A DNA stretch of 64,000 bases from Owenia fusiformis (taxonomy: Eukaryota; Annelida; Polychaeta; Sabellida; Oweniidae). The DNA is taken from the NCBI GenBank assembly GCA_903813345.2, contig CAIIXF020000010.1, positions 24,409,740 to 24,473,739 of the forward strand, read 5' to 3'. Made by a program: the position numbers and the translations under genes. The notes under the pieces are model-generated. The model searched no databases. It saw nothing but the letters and a program-made list of their open reading frames with translations, and was not told the DNA's origin. This document shows, one piece after another, positions 1 to 10,916 of the stretch. Within the stretch, counting starts at the first letter, position 1. Each line of letters begins with the position of its first letter.

Positions 1-1591
1 AAATGTGACTTCTAGCTCGGGTTGATTCCTCATAGACCCCATGTTACAAAATCACAAAAAGTGAAATATCTTTTCTTGTATTGGACAGATAACATTTTCT
101 TTTACTTGACATATTTTAATTTGCATAACTATTAGATACACAAGGGTTATATAAAAATTGAACCACTAAAACAGATGTAATTTAAGTTAAAGGGAACTTT
201 CTACTATACCCGCCATGTTATCTGACCCGAGCGAGCCACCTGGTGGCGAAACTGGTAACTACCTACTCGCATTTGCGTTATTGAGTTTACATGTAAATCC
301 TCAGTTGATTGCTGTAAGTTTTACCTCTTCAAATGTGCAAATTATCAGTAAATTATTGACGGATTTTCATTGAACATCAAATTGACATTTATTTACGCCT
401 TCTAAGCGATTTAAATATTAAATTTCTGAATGATGAGTAAATAAATTAAAGAGAATTACTACCAGTCAGTTTTCAATCATAATTGGAACTGCATGTGCCG
501 AACAAGTGAAATTATCATAATCATTGGTTCACCAACATTATAACATGTCTCTCATGCATAAAATATATAGATAGACAATCTATTTTAAGTTAATCTTCAG
601 TGTCATCAAATTAAAAACATTTGCTGTTATTCATTTAATCATTGACTTCACTACTGTACTCCCGTAATTCGATCAACTAAACACAATTACTATCTTTTTA
701 ATAGCCAATGGGCGTTCTCCAAGTTTGGAGGATGAAATGAAGGTTGCGTTTAGCGAGAAACCCGTTGTACGTTTTACTGAAATGGCAACTGGAAAAAGTT
801 CCAATTAAAAGAAAGTTAGTTTAGTCATGGGCTTACATGATCTTGAAAGCCATACATGGTTTTAGTTTCCATAACATATTCATGCTTTTGAAAATATTTT
901 GTTAATGTGTATTATGGAGATGGGATCGATCCTCAATAACAAAATGTCAAACAAATCGTGTTTCAATTTGATTGGTTTCATTTGCGCGAATGCCACTCAT
1001 GGTGAATTTCTGATGGAACTTCTTACTATGACATAAATATATAACCATTTAACAGAATATTGTATGACCACTATCAGATAATTAAACCGAGTTGTCTGAA
1101 CTTCACAATTTATATTTTTTGTTTACAATCGCACGAGATATGTGAGCTCAGGTATGTGAAGCTGATCTCAGAAGTCTTAATAAACAATAGTTCTGTCAAA
1201 AAATGATTAATTTAAATTACATAAGGTTCGGAATCAAAGTGCCCCGTCCATATTTCATATTTGATTAAAAATAATTTGTGCAGTTGGCAAATAGAATCCT
1301 TTTTATTGTAGTTTATTCAAAATATTCCTATGCTGGCTGTACTAATTCTTCAAAACTTTCAGTCATTGACGTAATTGATTTGACTCATTTGCATACAACC
1401 AATCAACGCGCCGGAAATTATCGATTTTCTTTACTTTGTGGAAAGGTGAATAGGGGTCATACCTTTTGGCGGATGGATATGGAACCTCATACCCTAAGCA
1501 GGGGCTGATTTGAAAACCAACAAGGAGGGCCCACTCATGACTATTTTAAGTATATTGACCATTCAATCAATCGATATATCAAACTGTCATT
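1..1591. other. No gene recognised
   Basis: AT-rich sequence with short open frames only and no protein similarity that I recognise on either strand. If WDR74 continues to lower coordinates, this stretch would be intron or flank. No WD-repeat exon could be read here. Confidence 0.5.
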
Positions 1592-1629
1592 AAGGTAGGA
1601 CACAAAGGGCAACATATTGAAAACACAAA
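1592..1629 (+). repeat. 38-bp direct repeat, left copy
   Basis: A near-identical sequence containing GGACACAAAGGGCAACAT recurs at about 2367-2404. The two copies flank the inverted-repeat element at 1729-2319 at a distance of 50-100 bp. They are too far out to be its target duplication, so they are more likely the ends of an older element or a local duplication. Confidence 0.7.
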
Positions 1630-1728
1630 TCATAAAATAACCCCTAAAATGCAATATATCTATGAATCTTAATCTTGAATCTCGGCAAAAGTACCATTAT
1701 CACCTCAGTTGGTATGCAGTAGGTTTAA

Positions 1729-2319
1729 AGGAACATTCCTTGCCAGACTATTTCTCTCCTGATATAGTAGCTACAGTCATATATATACTTTACATATTTA
1801 GCAAAACACGGGAATTTTTTTCATATGGTCAAAATTGATCATTTAAAAATGTAGTACTCATTCCCAGTAAGCTGCCATCTTTTCAGATTTCTTTCAGGAA
1901 GTGATGTCATCGACTCTCACCTGTTATAACCTTGTCTATTACAGTATAGGAAAGAAGGACAAAATCGCTTCTAAACAAGAAGCCCTTATCTTCTGTGTAA
2001 AAATATTTTCAGGAGTTGTCAACTTAGAACTAAAGAAGAGATCATCAAAAGGATTTTAATCATAGACCAAATTGAAAAAAATATTCAGCTGGTTTACTAA
2101 TTCTAATAGCTCCTTACCTTATGTTATATGCAAAGTTGAGAGTCAATGACATCACTTCCTTTTAAAAGATGGCAGCCTACTGGAATTGAGCACTACATTT
2201 TTAAGTGATCAATATTGACCATTTCAAAACATTTTTCTGTTTTTTGATAAACTTGCAAAGTATGTATATGGTTATAGCTACCATATTAGGAGAGAGATGG
2301 TCTGGCAAGGAATACCCCT
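1729..2319. mobile_element. piggyBac-like inverted-repeat MITE flanked by TTAA
   Basis: The first and last roughly 200 bp are diverged inverted copies of each other. Both begin with a variant of AGGAACATTCCTTGCCAGAC when read inward, and both contain the shared block around GGAAGTGATGTCAT. TTAA lies directly outside each end, at 1725-1728 and 2320-2323, which is the target duplication typical of piggyBac elements. The centre has no transposase frame, so this is a non-autonomous element. The arms differ at many positions, so it is not recent. The piggyBac assignment rests on the TTAA and the terminal repeats only. Confidence 0.6.
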
Positions 2320-2366
2320 TTAACCTAGGATATTCAATTTAGAAGACATTTTAAACATCATTATCA

Positions 2367-2404
2367 AAGGTAGGACACAAAGGGCAACATATTGAAAACA
2401 AAAA
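2367..2404 (+). repeat. 38-bp direct repeat, right copy
   Basis: Partner of the copy at 1592-1629, same orientation, with only a few differences at its 3' side. Confidence 0.7.
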
Positions 2405-2428
2405 ACCTAGGTATTCAACTCAAATACT

Positions 2429-3160
2429 AACAAGGCATTAACATGACAAAATGTCACCACCTAGTTGCTCACAATATTATGAGTTCAAACTTAAGTCAGA
2501 TTTGAATTTCTGAGAACTTGTAAAGTCAAATTTGAACTTCTGAAAAGATGTAGATGATTTTGAAAAAAAAATTTGGTCAATTTGAAGCAAGTTGAAAACA
2601 GACCTTTTTGACCTTTTTTGACCTTGAGAAGGTCATTAAAGGTCAAATGTCAAATCTAAAGTCAGATTTGAATTTCTAAGAACATGTAGATGATTTTGAA
2701 AAAAAAAATTAGTCAATTTGAAGCAAGTTGAAAAAAGACCTTTTTGACCTTTTTTGACCTTGAGAAGGTCATTGAAGGTCAAATGTCAAATCTTAAGTCA
2801 GATTTGAATTTCTGAGAACACGTAGATGATTTTGAAAAAATAAATTTAGTCAATTTGAAGCAAATTGAAAACAGACCTTTTTGACCTTTTTTGACCTTGA
2901 GAAGGTCATTGAAGGTCAAATGTCAAATCTAAAGTCAGATTTGAACTTCTGAAAACATGTAGATGATTTAGAAAAAATTGAAGTCAGTCTAAACAGTATT
3001 TGTTAAGTTATAGGAAGTTGTAAGAAATTGTTACAGACGCCGGACGCCAACCTCCAACCGCCGGACGCCAACCGCCGGACGCCAACCACCAACCGTCGTC
3101 GCAAAAAAACGGAGACCATAACAATATGTCACCACTTTTGGTGGTGACATAAAAATCTAG
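2429..3160 (+). mobile_element. Helentron-like non-autonomous element, family A, complete
   Basis: The 5' end starts AACAAGGCATTAACATG. It is followed by a small hairpin (TGACA/TGTCA) and the 11-nt motif ATGTCACCACC at 2451-2461. The body holds about four tandem units of about 115-150 bp rich in TGACCTTTTTTGACCTTGAG and AAGGTCA. Near the end lies a short GCCGGACGCCAACC repeat. The 3' hairpin at 3126-3150 has arms ATGTCACCAC and GTGGTGACAT, and it is followed by an A-rich spacer and CTAG at 3157-3160. A hairpin a few bases before CTAG is the classic Helitron 3' terminus. The copy of the stem near the 5' end matches the asymmetric terminal inverted repeats of Helitron2/Helentrons. There is no coding capacity. 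Related copies lie at 16485-17727 and 44775-47908. Confidence 0.65.
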
Positions 3161-4494
3161 TTGTGACTTTCCAATATATGATATATTTATTTGGCATTTT
3201 CAAAGAATAATTCAATTGAAGCTGAAGGTATAAAGTCAAATGATTGCTTTTTAATATTGAAAAGGTGCATATAGGATAGTTTTTTCGTCAGTTTGAAACC
3301 CATTGTTTTGCTTTCAAACAAGTGGAAGTATTTTTAATCTATCCATTGTACAACATATAATTATTATGAAGTAAAATATTTTAGTTTGACTTAGGATGAG
3401 AACTATCTTACAAGCAGTGGCCCTTTAATGGCTAAATGGATAATAATTCCGTCTTTCACCAATATATCATCTTTTGGGACAGGCATCAAATATAAATTGA
3501 CCCTATTGTTTCTTTTGGTGAGAACTACCTTACGAGCAGTGTCCCTTTAACTCATTCACACGGTCTGGCAAATTTTGTCGCCAATACGCTACATGGTGTA
3601 CATCGACTCCAGGTTGACAAGCTATTTAGGAAAGCAGACTTAAAAAGATGTCACCCTAGTATTGCAGTGCTCACATTGACAGGAAGTGATTTAAAATTAA
3701 TTTGGCGAAGGAAAATTTCTGAGAAAAATCATTTTGGTCACTTATTGATTTATTTTGTAACAAATACGAATCTGGAAGTGATCAGACATTGTGGTATTTA
3801 AAAATGGCAGCCATGGCTAGATTTAGACTGAGTAATGATGATCAAATCGCTGCTATATTCAATGATTCTGGTAGCGAAGCCTCATATTTGAAGCCTCAGA
3901 AAATGAAACTTTAGAATGATAATGGGCCTGACAACTCTGTGCCAGGGAATCTGCTGGGGCACACCAATGTAATATTTAGTAGGGGTCTTATGTTTTTTGC
4001 ACTATATGGTGTTTATAATTTTTTATCATCAGTGCCTCTTATTGTGATTAGTTCATCCATTAACATATGATTTATTCATATGTTTCTAATTATGAGTAAA
4101 AATTTGATGGTATTATCTCTGTTGGTTTAGATTTTATGTCACTTTCAAATTGGCAGGCATGAAAAATCCTAATTTTTGATAAGTTGATTACTGCTCAGAA
4201 GCTTTTAAAAATAATCAAATACTGCGCCAATGAGTTAAACAGCTACATGGATATTGATTTAGTCCCTCAGCAATATATCATCTTCAGGAGTAGACAATCT
4301 TTAAATGGGTAAATGGATATTGATTCAGTCCCTCAGCAATATCACATTCAGAGGCAGGCATGACTGATGAATCAAAAGTATATTGACCCTTTGATTGTTT
4401 GTCAAAAATATTTTAGTGTCCATTAGGATGAGAACTATCTTACAAGCAATGTCCCTTTAAATGGCTGAATGGATAATGACTCAGTCCCTCTGCA
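3161..4494 (+). repeat. Diverged tandem repeat (left part) and unassigned DNA
   Basis: From about 3396-3560 and 4240-4494 there are copies of a unit of roughly 170-190 bp. It contains GAGAACTA(T/C)CTTAC(A/G)AGCA, a GTGTCCCTTTAA block and CAGTCCCTC...CAATATATCATCTTC. The same unit resumes at 9410, on the other side of the family B element. That element therefore inserted into this tandem repeat between CTCTGCAA and AAATCATCTTC. The 3560-4240 stretch shows no gene, apart from a short frame at about 3812-3915 ending RFRLSNDDQIAAIFNDSGSE, which vaguely resembles the acidic N-terminus of piggyBac-type transposases. That reading is weak. Confidence 0.55.
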
Positions 4495-4699
4495 AACCAG
4501 AACAACGGCAACGCCAAAGCGTAGCGAATCCCATCGAACAGCCATGGATGGCATTTTTACAAACAAAGTATATAGCAAAAATGGCAGCCATTTTACAAAA
4601 TGGCCGCCTTCTACCAAAGTGTCATTAGACCATGTGCCATGTTTATAGTATTCACATACCAAATATGAACAAAATCGCTTCACTACTTTTCGAGTTAAA

Positions 4700-5650
4700 G
4701 TAAAATACGTTAAAATGGCGACCATTTTTCAAATTTTTTTCAAAATGGCCGCCTTCTACCAAAAGTGTCATAGGACAGTGTGTCATGCTGGTAGTATTCA
4801 CATACCAAATATGAACAAAATCGCTCTACTACTTTTCAAGTTATAGTAAAATACGTTAAAATGGCGGCCATTTTTCAAAATGGCCACCTTCTACCAAAAG
4901 TGCCATTAGACAGTGTGCCATGCTTACAGTATTCACATACCAAATATGAACAAAATCGCTTCACTACTTTTCGAGTTATAGTAAAATACGTTAAAATGGC
5001 GACCATTTTTCAAAAATTTTTTCAAAATGGCCGCCTTCTACCAAAAGTGTCATAGGACAGTGTGTCATGCTTGTAGTATTCACAAACCAAATATGAACAA
5101 AATCGCTCCACTTCTTTTCGAGTTATAGTAAAATACGTTATAATGGCGGCCATTTTGAAAAATGGCGGCCTTCTACCAAAAGTGTCATAAGACAGTGTGC
5201 CATGCATATAGTATTCACATACCAAATATGAACAAAATCCCTTCACTACTTTTCGAGTGGTAGTAAAATATGTTAAAATGGCAGCCATTTTTCAAAATTT
5301 TTTTCAAAATGGCCGCCTTCTACCAAAAGTGTCATAGGACAGTGTGTCATGCTTATAGTATTCACATACCAAATATGAACAAAATCGCTTCACTACTTTT
5401 CGAGTTATAGTAAAATATGTTAAAATGGCAGCCATTTTTCAAAAAATTTTTCAAAATGGCCGCCTTCTACCAAAAGTGTCATAGGACAGTGTGTCATGCT
5501 TATAGTATTCACATACCAAATATGAACAAAATCGCTACACTACTTTGCGAGTTATAGTAAAATACGTTCAAATGGTGGCCATTTTTCAAAATGGCGTCCA
5601 TTTTTCAAAATGGCCACCTTCTACCAAAAGTGTCTTTAGACAGTGTGCAA
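4700..5650 (+). repeat. Tandem 140-bp units of family B core
   Basis: About six to seven units with period near 140 bp. Each contains AAAATGGCGGCCATTTTTCA, a palindromic AAAATGGCCGCCTTCTACC, AGTGTCATAGGACAGTGTG and TATGAACAAAATCGCT. GGCGGCCATTTT and AAAATGGCCGCC are inverted relative to each other, so every unit can form a hairpin. The short open frames here are by-products of the repeat. The same units recur at 10000-10400, 11280-11700 and 54830-55300. Confidence 0.85.
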
Positions 5651-5657
5651 TGTTTAT
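5651..5657 (+). repeat. LINE target-site duplication, left
   Basis: TGTTTAT. The same seven bases occur at 8989-8995. In uninterrupted family B units the corresponding sequence reads through as AATG(C/T)TTATAG(T/C)ATTCAC. Confidence 0.7.
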
Positions 5658-8600
5658 TTGTATTTGTATATTTATTCAACCACCAATTTGGTGACAATAC
5701 TTTCTTTTTTACAACATATTTACATTACAAAGGAAAGAGTAATAAAAAGTATAATTTACACAATGCTACTTGTATCTCTTGACTTAAATTAATTCAGTTC
5801 CTTCAATTTCACATTTCTATAGTTATACATATTGCATATCATTTTGCAGCTATGGAACTTAATAGTAAAATCCATTTCATCATTTATACCTGGTATTTCT
5901 TGTAATCCCATCATGATATAAAACCTTTCAGTTTCTGATCTCATGTAAAAGTTATCATAATCTGGTTTAACAAGTTTTGCCTTCATTGTATTTCTAAACA
6001 AACATCTGAATCTAGTAAAAACATTGCACTGTTGTACAAAATGTATTAAGTCACCAACTCCAGCATTACAAAGGGTACATTTCCTATCTTCCCTTATGAC
6101 ATTGGTTTGGGTAAATACCTCTAATGAACACCCTCCAGTTAGTAGCCTCACCATTTGGAAACATTCATTTTTAACTATAGGTGCTCTTTTGCTCATAGTC
6201 CACCAAGCATTCACTTTGAACTTGGGACATACAATTCTAAAAACATTTAGTTTGTGACTTAACATAAGGAGCATTTTCCATCTTTCAATTACAAGCTTAT
6301 ATACATTAGTTTTACATTTCTTTTTCCATATTTCCTTTGAAGGGATGATGTTTTGTTCAATAACATTAATTATCATATCATTCAACTCATACTTGATAAA
6401 GGTTTGTAACATGTTATATACAATACTCCTGTTCATAATTACTCCCGTTATATTATCTTTCATTGCATGCATTCTCAGGAAAAACAGTTTTCTGCAGATT
6501 GAACTTGGATTTAGCATTACAATTGACCTAAAGAAGTACATTTTCCGAAGATCTATATAAGCGCTGAGTTCTAACCATCCCAAACAACCCAAACTAGCAA
6601 TATCTGGTGTATTCATGGGTAATTTCTGAATTCTTTTGGCTATTTGCCGTTGTGCATCATTTAACAAATCAAGCTCAGCTTGTTTAAAATACAACACCTC
6701 ACAGCCATAGAGCATTTTTGGGACTGCAACTGCCCAGAATAATTTTGATAAAACAAGGGGATTTAAAATACTCTTTTCACATCTCACTCCACAGAGAGCA
6801 AAAAATGACCTTCTTCCCTCACTTATCTTCTTATTTACAGTATCAGTTTTCCTAGTTACATCTGTATTTAATGTCACCCCAACATGTTTGTAAGAGTTAA
6901 CAATATTTATGCTATTATTTCCTAGATAAAATACAGGGTTCCCTACTCCTCTACAAGTATTATTAAGAATCATGATAGCACATTTCTTTATGTTAAAATC
7001 AAATCTCCAGCATCTGGAGAATCTATATGCAACATCTATCGATGTTTGTAAACGTATTCTGTGGAGTCCAAGGGCCACTAAATCATCAGCATATCCTAGA
7101 GCACCTATTGTTACATCATACATTTTACACCCATTTTTGTTCAGCTTATCTAACAAAGGGTCAATGAAGTACAGATACATTAACAAAGATGACTTTCCTC
7201 CCTGCCGAATACCTTGTCTAGACATGAACCCGTCTGAAAATTTGCCATTAATTCGAACAACATCATGACATGAGGAATACAAATTCCTTAAAATTCTCCA
7301 ACATTTTCCTTTAATGCCAACATGACTATATATCCTATGGAATAACCCATTTAACCATACAGTATCATACGCTTTCCTGGTGTCAAAATACATAATATAT
7401 ACTTCTGAACCCATTTCCATAAAATAACTCATGGCTTCTTGTAATGAAAATGAGGCATGTAAGCATGACATATTCTGTTTTCCTGCAAATTGATAAATTG
7501 ATGGTGGTCTTATCACATTTAGCTCTTGCAAAACTTTTATTCTTCTGAGTATTATAGCATCAAATAATTTGCATATTGTGGTTTGTAAAGTTATCCTCCT
7601 ATGGTTATCCATTGATAGTTTATCTAGATTGCCACCTTTGAATAATGGTACAATTACACCCTTCCTAAAATTAAGTGGGATATATTCAATTTTTATAATA
7701 AAATTAAAAATGACTGCTAAAAACTTATATAAGGCTGGTCCTGCATGTTTAATATGCTCGTAAGCTACATTGTCATACCCTGGGGCTTTATTATTGGGCA
7801 GATCTTTGCATATTTCAGCAATCTCAGTTGGAGTAAGGGGGTCATCTAATACAGGACAGTGCTCATGCTTTGACTGATCATCCATCACTCTGAGGTCATC
7901 TTCGATTTGTTGTTTGAACTCCTCATCATATGTATTATTATCTCCATCTGGTGTGGCCAGTTTCTCAAAGTAGTCTTTCCATGTCTCTCTTACTTCATCT
8001 TCTTCAGTTATTAACATGTCCTGCTCATTCCTTATGCTAGGCGCACTACTGGTTTGGCTATTCTTGTTGCCTGAGCGTTTTATTAAATGCCATAGTTTAT
8101 GCTGGTCTATTTCTTGTTCTATAGCATTACATTCATCAAGGTAGTATTCATATTCTGCTCTTCGTAGCGCTCTTCTAAAGTTCTTTTTTGACTCTTTATG
8201 CTTCAGCCATAGTGGGTCATTTGGGTGTCTTGGCTTTCCCGCATTACGCCAACGTTTATAGTCAATGTTCTTTTCTTCCACTAAAGTTTTTAAGTGGGGG
8301 TTCATTTTCCAATATGGTTTAAGAAATCTATTTGACTTAGTTGTAGGAATTGCACATTTCCCTTGATTAACCATTGCTGCAGATACATCATTCAACACCT
8401 GATCTATTACATTACCATTAACAATATCCACATCTTCATAATAATCACAGACTTCCTTAAAATATCCATTCAGTGGTTCAGTATATCTGGTTTGAATATT
8501 GTCTGAGCTTAACTTTCCCCAGCACAGTTTCATAGGACTTATAGCACTGTTATGACATTTTTTAAATGCATTTGTTTTTAAAACAATTGAAATCGGAATA

Positions 8601-8988
8601 TGATCAGAAGTATTTAGATTACAATCTGCTAAATGCTTGACCTCCAATATACTAAAATGCAACTCTGGTGTGACAAGAATATAATCAATACAGGATTGTT
8701 GACCCATATGACCCACATAGGTGCTAAGGGGGCCTTTACACATATCTAATAAGTTAGTCACAATTAACCCATTCCTAAAAATAAAATCAATTAAATGTGC
8801 ACCTTGCACTGAAGGCTTCCCAATACCTCTTGGACCTCCACTTATACCAATGTGACCATTTAAATCACCCATTAAAATTACATTTGGAGTTTGCAGTAAA
8901 CACATGTTAAGTATCCTATCTAGATCATCAAGTGCAGCAATGTAATCTGCACACCCTTCAGGTTTACTACTTGGTAAGTACGTAGTGG
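5658..8988 (-). mobile_element. 5'-truncated LINE (APE/RT non-LTR retrotransposon)
   Basis: Non-LTR retrotransposon inserted into a family B unit and flanked by TGTTTAT. The frame stays open for about 1065 codons from the right junction to 5789. In order it shows the C-terminal part of an AP-like endonuclease (VILMGDLNGHIG, CIDYILV, SDHIPISIVL), a reverse transcriptase (FRKGVIVPLFKGG near residue 475, YFDTRKAYDTVW near 574, active-site GYADD near 671 counted from 9106) and a C-terminal Cys/His motif (CTLCNAGVGDLIHFVQQC near 1010). The 3' tail reads AATAAATATACAAATAC on the minus strand. The endonuclease N-terminus and any ORF1 are missing, so this copy cannot supply a complete enzyme set. The long intact frame suggests a recent insertion. 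The clade is not certain from the sequence alone. Confidence 0.85.
5789..8988 (-). CDS. LINE endonuclease/reverse transcriptase, N-terminally truncated
   Basis: Copies element RNA into DNA at a nicked target. Visible are the endonuclease motifs GDLNGHIG and SDHIP, the RT fingers/palm (RKAYDTVW, GIRQGG, GYADD) and a terminal zinc-knuckle-like CxxC...HxxxxC. The open frame runs on to 9106, but its first 38 or so codons come from the surrounding family B DNA read backwards (the part ending FIFGWYVNAI). The apparent start at 9106 is therefore not the protein's start. The last element-derived sequence on that side begins TTYLPSSKPEGCADYIAALD. No in-frame stop is present down to 5789. Confidence 0.8.
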
Positions 8989-9319
8989 TGTTTATAGCAT
9001 TCACATACCAACCAAATATGAACAAAATCGCTCCACTACTTTTCGAGTTACAGCAAAAATCGTAAAATAAAGAGTAAAGGCCGTCATTTTTCAAGATGGC
9101 TGCCATGTGCTTCTTTAATATCTACATTTCTAGCTTTATTAATGTCCTATATAATTTTTTTACATCTAAAATATATTGATATTACAGTTTTACATATTGC
9201 ACCTGAATTACTGTAAATTCGGCACTAAAATGGCCGCCATTTTGAAATGAGCGGCCATTTTGAAAATCGGCTTTTGAGCAGAACTTCTACCCCCATAGGG
9301 TATATGTGTATTTGAGTTA

Positions 9320-9362
9320 TTGCCCGGACGGACGGATGTACGTACGGACGGACGGACGGACA
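9320..9362 (+). repeat. GACGG/GTACG microsatellite
   Basis: Pentanucleotide-like GGACG repeats with a TACGTACG interruption, sitting just before the 3' end of a family B element. The same tract sits in the same place at 10740-10855, 12005-12092 and 55605-55682, and before the 3' hairpin of family H at 45963-46033. Confidence 0.85.
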
Positions 9363-9409
9363 GACTTAGGCGTTCCCTATATCCCTCCGAACTTCGTTCG
9401 ATGGGATAA

Positions 9410-9760
9410 AAATCATCTTCATCCTCAAAGATATATTGGCCTATTTGTTTCTTTGGGTGAGAACTACCTTACAAGGAGTGTCCCTAAATGGATATTAATT
9501 CAGTGTCTCTTCAACATATCATCTCCAGAGATAGGCATGACTGATGAATCAAAAGAAGATTGACCCATTTGATTCTTTGTTTAAAACATTTTAGTGTTCA
9601 ATATTATGAGAACTACCTTACAAACAGTGTCCCTTTAATGACTAAATGGATATCAATATTCAGTCCCTCTGCATCGTATCCTCTTCAGAGCCATGCATGA
9701 CTGGTAAATCAAAAATAAATTAACCCATTTGATACTTGTCTGATAGTTTGTTGCCTTGGT
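9410..9760 (+). repeat. Diverged tandem repeat (right part)
   Basis: Continuation of the 170-190-bp repeat seen at 3396-4494. There are two further copies with GAGAACTACCTTACAA, GTGTCCCTTTAATG and CATGACTGATGAATCAAAA. It marks the right flank of the family B insertion. Confidence 0.65.
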
Positions 9761-9918
9761 GTGTGGCAGATCAAGATTATTTTTGTGATTTGTTGAAAAT
9801 ATACTTATTAAAGATTCATATTATATAAAATAATCCTGGAATTCCAATTTACCCTTTTCAAAAAATTTCTAAGTCCTTATAGGTACAGTAATGGGTATGA
9901 ATCCTTGTCACCATATCT

Positions 9919-10916
9919 TAACAAGAACACAAATGTGTACAAAATGTCCCCACCAAGTGGTGATCCCGTGAAATGGTTATCTAAAATTTTTGAAAAATGG
10001 CACACATGCTTGTAAAATAACACACATAAAAATGGTGGCCATTTTTCAAAATGGCCGACTACTCCCTAAAGTTTTATTAGACAATGTGCCATGCTTAAAG
10101 TATTCACATATCAATTATGAACAAAATCGCTCCACTACTTTTCGAGTTATAGTAAAGACGTTAAAATGGCGGCCATTTTTCAAAATTGTTTTCAAAATGG
10201 CCACCTTCTACCAAAAGTATCATAGGACAGTGTGCCATGCTTATAGTATTCACATACCAAATATGAACAAAATCGCTCCACTACTTTTCAAGTTATAAAG
10301 AAATATGTTAAAATGGCGGCCATTTTACAATTTTTTTTTCAAAATGGCCGCCTTCTACCAAAAGTGTCATAGGCAGTGTGCAATGCTTATAGTATCCACA
10401 CACCAAATATGAACAAAATCGCTCCACTACTTTTTGAGTTACAGCAAAAATCGTAAAATGACGAGTAAAGGCCGCCATTTTTCAAGATGGCTGCCATGTG
10501 CTTCTTTAATATCTACATTTGTAGCATTATTAATTTATAATTTTTTTTACATTTAAAACATATTGCTATTACAGTTTTACATATTGCAACTAAATTACTG
10601 TAAAATCGTCACTAAAATGGCCGCCATTTTGAAATGAGTAGCCATTTTGAAAATCGGCTTTCGAGCAGAACTTCTAACCCCATAGGGTATATGTGTACAA
10701 AATATGAACAAAATCTGGCCAACCGTATTTGAGTTATTGCCCGGACGGACGGACGGACGGACAGACGGACGGACGGACGTACGTACAGACGTACGTACGT
10801 ACGTACGTACGTACGTACGGACGGACGGACGGACGGACGGACGGACGGACGGAGGCGTTCCCTATATCCCTCCGAAGCTGACTACAATATCGTACCTTTT
10901 GTTAGGTACGATAAAA
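9919..10916 (+). mobile_element. Chimeric Helentron-like element (I 5' end, B body, C 3' end)
   Basis: The 5' end at about 9919 reads AACAAGAACACAAATGTGTA, with the hairpin ACAC/GTGT. It is followed by ATGTCCCCACC, a motif whose partner GGTGGGGACAT occurs at 43390 and not here. The body from 9980 is typical family B (AAAATGGCGGCCATTTTTCA units, GACGG tract, GCGTTCCCTATATCCCTCCGAA). Instead of the B hairpin, the sequence then switches to GCTGACTACAATATCGTACC, and the family C hairpin at 10889-10912 has arms ATCGTACCT and AGGTACGAT. The ends and body therefore come from three families. Confidence 0.55.
10740..10855 (+). repeat. GGACG/ACGT microsatellite
   Basis: Long GGACG run interrupted by ACGTACGTACGT. 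Its reverse-complement symmetry around the ACGT stretch would allow slipped or folded structures. Confidence 0.9.

Larger units (their letters stand above)
4495..9409 (+). mobile_element. Helentron-like element, family B, carrying a LINE
   Basis: The 5' end begins AACCAGAACAACGGCAACGCC, where GGC/GCC is a mini-hairpin, and is followed by ATCCCATCGAAC at about 4528. The core is a series of about 140-bp units. Then come the unit with AAATTACTGTAAAATCGGC, a GACGG microsatellite and the 3' hairpin at 9381-9407. The hairpin's right arm GTTCGATGGGAT is the exact complement of the 5' motif, while its left arm ATCCCTCCGAAC mismatches at two positions. A LINE at 5658-8988 interrupts the core; without it the element would be about 1.6 kb. 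No transposition protein is encoded by the element itself. Confidence 0.65.

Noticed and set aside
1278-1508. 76-codon plus-strand frame
   Set aside because: No recognisable domain, no splice context, length within chance expectation for this window.
5022-5288. Small frames in the GGCGGCCATTTT units
   Set aside because: Created by the 140-bp tandem repeat; identical frames recur in each copy and carry no domain.
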